This document shows positions 36,531-39,208 of a stretch of DNA of 39,208 nucleotides, piece by piece. Within the stretch, counting starts at the first letter, position 1, and each line of letters starts with the position of its first letter. Both the position numbers and the translations under genes were made by a program. Source of the stretch: Thermoplasmata archaeon (GTDB lineage Archaea; Thermoplasmatota; Thermoplasmata; Thermoplasmatales; Thermoplasmataceae). The notes below the pieces were generated by a model. It did no database searches, had not been told where the DNA came from, and saw nothing but the letters and a program-made list of their open reading frames with translations. The stretch is taken from positions 1 through 39,208 of the forward strand of contig JAJYUI010000002.1 in the NCBI GenBank assembly GCA_021792595.1, written 5' to 3'.

Positions 36531-37154
36531 TTGGGAACCCTCCTTGAAAGGATCAGCGAGAGCATCCGGAAGGACTCCGGCCTGGTCGCAAGCAGGGTAA
36601 ATATTTTTTCAGGTCTAAGGAAGGCCAGCAGGGAAGACCTGTTTGGCGAACTTTCTTTTTGCATCCTGGCAGCCAATACCTCTGCGGAAATGGGAATACG
36701 GGTGCAGAGTGCCATTGGGAACAGGGGACTCGCTGAACTGGAACACCAAGAGCTTGTCAGGGAACTCAACAGGGTCAGGTGCAGGTTCTACAACAACAGG
36801 GCCAGGTTCATAGTGGAAGCCAGGAGCATCATGGATGAACTTCCACGCATAGTTAATTCAGATGATTCAAGTGCCGCCCGTGAAGAGCTCGTCGACAGGG
36901 TCAGGGGCATCGGCTTCAAGGAAGCCTCCCACTTCCTCAGGAACGTCGGGGTCTTCGATTTTGCCATTCTTGACAAGCACATCGTAGGGATGCTCTGCGA
37001 GGAGTTTGGACTGCAACCGATAAAATCATTTTCAAGGAAGAGGTATCTGGAAATGGAGAAACATTTCCTGAAGTTATCGGATCACTTCGGGTTGAGGCCT
37101 GGTGTACTTGACCTCCACATGTGGAAGATAGCAACGGGAAAGGTGTTGAAATGA
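36531..37154 (+). CDS. ogg: OGG2-like 8-oxoguanine DNA glycosylase/AP lyase (HhH-GPD)
   Basis: LSFCILAANTSAEMGIRVQ, VDRVRGIGFKEASHFLRNVGVFDFAILDKHIVGML: HhH with catalytic Lys and Asp typical of archaeal OGG2. TTG start. Confidence 0.88.
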   Translation: MGTLLERISESIRKDSGLVASRVNIFSGLRKASREDLFGELSFCILAANTSAEMGIRVQSAIGNRGLAELEHQELVRELNRVRCRFYNNRARFIVEARSIMDELPRIVNSDDSSAAREELVDRVRGIGFKEASHFLRNVGVFDFAILDKHIVGMLCEEFGLQPIKSFSRKRYLEMEKHFLKLSDHFGLRPGVLDLHMWKIATGKVLK

Positions 37155-37155
37155 G

Positions 37156-38559
37156 ATGATAGATCTCAGGTATTCAAAGAGGATGGACGTCAACCACAGG
37201 TACCTCACGGGGGAATCATTCTCCCTGATGGATTCTGCCGGCAGGGCAATTGCTGAGTTCGTCCTGAAGTGCACCGACAGCAGGGATCACATCCTCATAA
37301 TCTGCGGCCCCGGCAACAACGGCGGAGACGGATTCGCAGCCGCTAGCCATCTCGAGGCAAGTGCAGAAGTGGCGGTGCTCCCGCTGATAAACTCAGAACT
37401 TTACACGGGCGATGCCAGGAAAGCCATGCTAAGGTACAAGGGAAGGGTGGCCGATGTGGCAAACCTTGCGAAAGAGATCTCAAGTGCCAGGATCATCATA
37501 GACTCCATTTTTGGAACGGGAATAAAACGTGATCCGATAGGAATCTACAGGGAAGCGATCGAGCTAATGAATGGCTCTGGCAAGGAGATCATTTCCGTCG
37601 ACGTACCATCAGGTTTCGGCATGAACCCGAGCGTTAGGCCTGGCTTCACAGTTACATTCCAGTATCAGAAGGAAGGCATGACGCAGGAAAACTGCGGGAG
37701 AATAGAGGTCGTAAAGCTCGGCTACCATGAGAAATCCGAGAGATACGCCGGGCCAGGCGAATTCGTTTATTATCCATACCCGCTGAAAGACTCCCACAAG
37801 GGGATGAACGGCGTAACGGCAATGGTATCCGGCTGGGAATTCAGGGGCTCATCCATACTAGCAGCACTTGCAGCCAGCAAAGCCGGCACCGATCTTGTCA
37901 AGATCTATGTCAGGGGCTCATCGCCTGACCTGATTTCCGTGTCATACCCATCCCTCATCGTCAGGGACACTGACAGAATCGGGAATGCAACCGAAGAGAT
38001 TGGAAAGGCCGATTGCGTACTGGTAGGCCCGGGAATGGGGAAGGAAAAGGAAGCCTCAGACTTCATGAAGCATGTCATGAGTTCGACAAGGAACAGGATA
38101 GTCGTTGATGCAGACGCCTTGGCCATTGTTGCCCAGGACCCATCCCTCCTCGAAGGAAGGGAATCAGTTCTGACCCCGCATGGCGGGGAATTCAGGAAAC
38201 TCACGGGAAAGGAACCAACTGAAGAGAATGCAATTTCTGCAGCGAGGAAATTGAACGCGGTGATCCTTATGAAAGGCGAAGTGGACATCATAACGGACGG
38301 AACGACCACGATTCACTCTGAAGGCGGAAATCCAAGGCTCACAATGGGAGGGACAGGGGACATCCTTGCGGGCCTGGTTGCATTCTTCATGGCAAAGGGT
38401 ATACAACCCGTTCGGTCTGCAAGCATGGCAAGCTACCTGCTCAAGAGGACCGCCGACTATTTGTTCAGGGATAAGGCGTACTGGTATGACCAGATGGATC
38501 TGCTGGAAACCCTGGCAGGTACAATGAAGTGGATAGAAGCCTTCATTCATTCCAGCTAA
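37156..38559 (+). CDS. nnr: Bifunctional NAD(P)H-hydrate epimerase/dehydratase (Nnr)
   Basis: Epimerase domain ICGPGNNGGDGFAAASHL...IDSIFGTGIKRDP...SVDVPSGFG; dehydratase LTPHGGEFRKLTGKEP and GGTGDILAGLVAFFMAKG. Confidence 0.95.
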   Translation: MIDLRYSKRMDVNHRYLTGESFSLMDSAGRAIAEFVLKCTDSRDHILIICGPGNNGGDGFAAASHLEASAEVAVLPLINSELYTGDARKAMLRYKGRVADVANLAKEISSARIIIDSIFGTGIKRDPIGIYREAIELMNGSGKEIISVDVPSGFGMNPSVRPGFTVTFQYQKEGMTQENCGRIEVVKLGYHEKSERYAGPGEFVYYPYPLKDSHKGMNGVTAMVSGWEFRGSSILAALAASKAGTDLVKIYVRGSSPDLISVSYPSLIVRDTDRIGNATEEIGKADCVLVGPGMGKEKEASDFMKHVMSSTRNRIVVDADALAIVAQDPSLLEGRESVLTPHGGEFRKLTGKEPTEENAISAARKLNAVILMKGEVDIITDGTTTIHSEGGNPRLTMGGTGDILAGLVAFFMAKGIQPVRSASMASYLLKRTADYLFRDKAYWYDQMDLLETLAGTMKWIEAFIHSS

Positions 38560-38560
38560 G

Positions 38561-39061
38561 GTGGCTGCAGAAATGATCACGTACGTCCTCGACACCTCCG
38601 CAGTGATTTCAGGAAAGATCAACATACTGGAGCCGGGATATATCATCCCCTCGGCCGTGGTGGAAGAGATAAGCAGGGGCAGCCTCAAGAGGATACTCGA
38701 TGGCATATCAGGCACTTTGAAAATTCAGTCACCGTCTGAAAACTTCGTCGAACGGGTCATCGAAAAATCCAGGAAAACCGGGGATTATGGCAAACTCAGC
38801 ACCACCGATGTTGAAGTGGTGGCACTTGCGCTGGAGAGAGGCTCAGCAGTGATCTCGGATGATTTTGCAGTCCAGAATGTCTGCGAAGCGCTTGGGCTGG
38901 ATCACCTGTCAACAGACCTGCAGCCAATCGATTCAGCAGTTACGTGGATGGGGAGGTGCCAGGGATGTGGAAAGACATACCGGAAAACCACGGGAACCTG
39001 TTCAGTCTGCGGGCATGCGATCAGGAGGATAAGACAGAGGTCGAGAAAAATAAGGAAATAA
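38561..39061 (+). CDS. nob1: Nob1-like endonuclease (PIN domain plus zinc ribbon)
   Basis: YVLDTSAVISGK...VVEEI...STTDVEVVALALERGSAVISDDFAVQNVC (PIN) and C-terminal CQGCGKTYRKTTGTCSVCGH. Start GTG 38561 or ATG 38573. Confidence 0.92.
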   Translation: MAAEMITYVLDTSAVISGKINILEPGYIIPSAVVEEISRGSLKRILDGISGTLKIQSPSENFVERVIEKSRKTGDYGKLSTTDVEVVALALERGSAVISDDFAVQNVCEALGLDHLSTDLQPIDSAVTWMGRCQGCGKTYRKTTGTCSVCGHAIRRIRQRSRKIRK

Positions 39062-39071
39062 ATATTTTGTC
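39045..39071 (+). repeat. Left arm of a perfect 27-bp inverted repeat, overlapping the 3' end of nob1
   Basis: GAAAAATAAGGAAATAAATATTTTGTC; exact reverse complement occurs at 39182-39208. Confidence 0.97.
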
Positions 39072-39181
39072 CGACGATTATTGAAAAATTCCGTCAGGAT
39101 TACGAAAATAAATATATGATTTATGCAATAATAACTAAAATACACATGTTTGCAGAATTCAAAAAATATATATACTAATCA

Positions 39182-39208
39182 GACAAAATATTTATTTCCT
39201 TATTTTTC
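39182..39208 (-). repeat. Right arm of the perfect 27-bp inverted repeat, ending at the last base of the window
   Basis: GACAAAATATTTATTTCCTTATTTTTC = reverse complement of 39045-39071. Confidence 0.97.

Noticed and set aside
1-39208. CRISPR arrays, transposases, integrases, rRNA
   Set aside because: No regularly spaced repeats, no recombinase or transposase motifs, and no rRNA-like conserved blocks were seen on reading.

Overview
The window is densely coding, with short intergenic gaps and gene families typical of euryarchaea: PolD large subunit, DtdA, Tsr3, Nob1, a GPN GTPase, archaeal GHMP-type shikimate kinase, RtcB and an OGG2-like glycosylase. Together with bacterial-type AroB and a GH15 trehalase-like enzyme, this suggests a Thermoplasmatales-like archaeon; that placement is inference, with no database search run. 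From left to right the window holds: a dipeptide/oligopeptide ABC transporter operon (5' truncated); a GNAT acetyltransferase; RtcB; an amidohydrolase; a large cell-surface protein; a minus-strand aroB-aroE-aroK-aroA-argS cluster; a GH15 hydrolase; valS; dtdA; a three-gene operon (PLP-dependent threonine-synthase-like enzyme, DUF1611 P-loop protein, MurL-like PP-loop protein); tsr3; a second surface protein; pyrG, an SCP2-like gene, PolD DP2 and a GPN GTPase; and a Zn-finger protein, SOD, OGG2-like glycosylase, Nnr and nob1. The best candidates for follow-up are the PLP/DUF1611/MurL-like operon next to dtdA (possible D-amino-acid or D-glutamyl chemistry in a presumably wall-less archaeon), a likely CTG start of aroA overlapping the aroK stop as CTGA with a strong Shine-Dalgarno, a perfect 27-bp inverted repeat ending exactly at the last base, a repeat-rich sod promoter, a small ORF before pyrG, and a possible structured RNA upstream of the second surface protein. 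No rRNA, tRNA, CRISPR array, transposase or intein was recognised.
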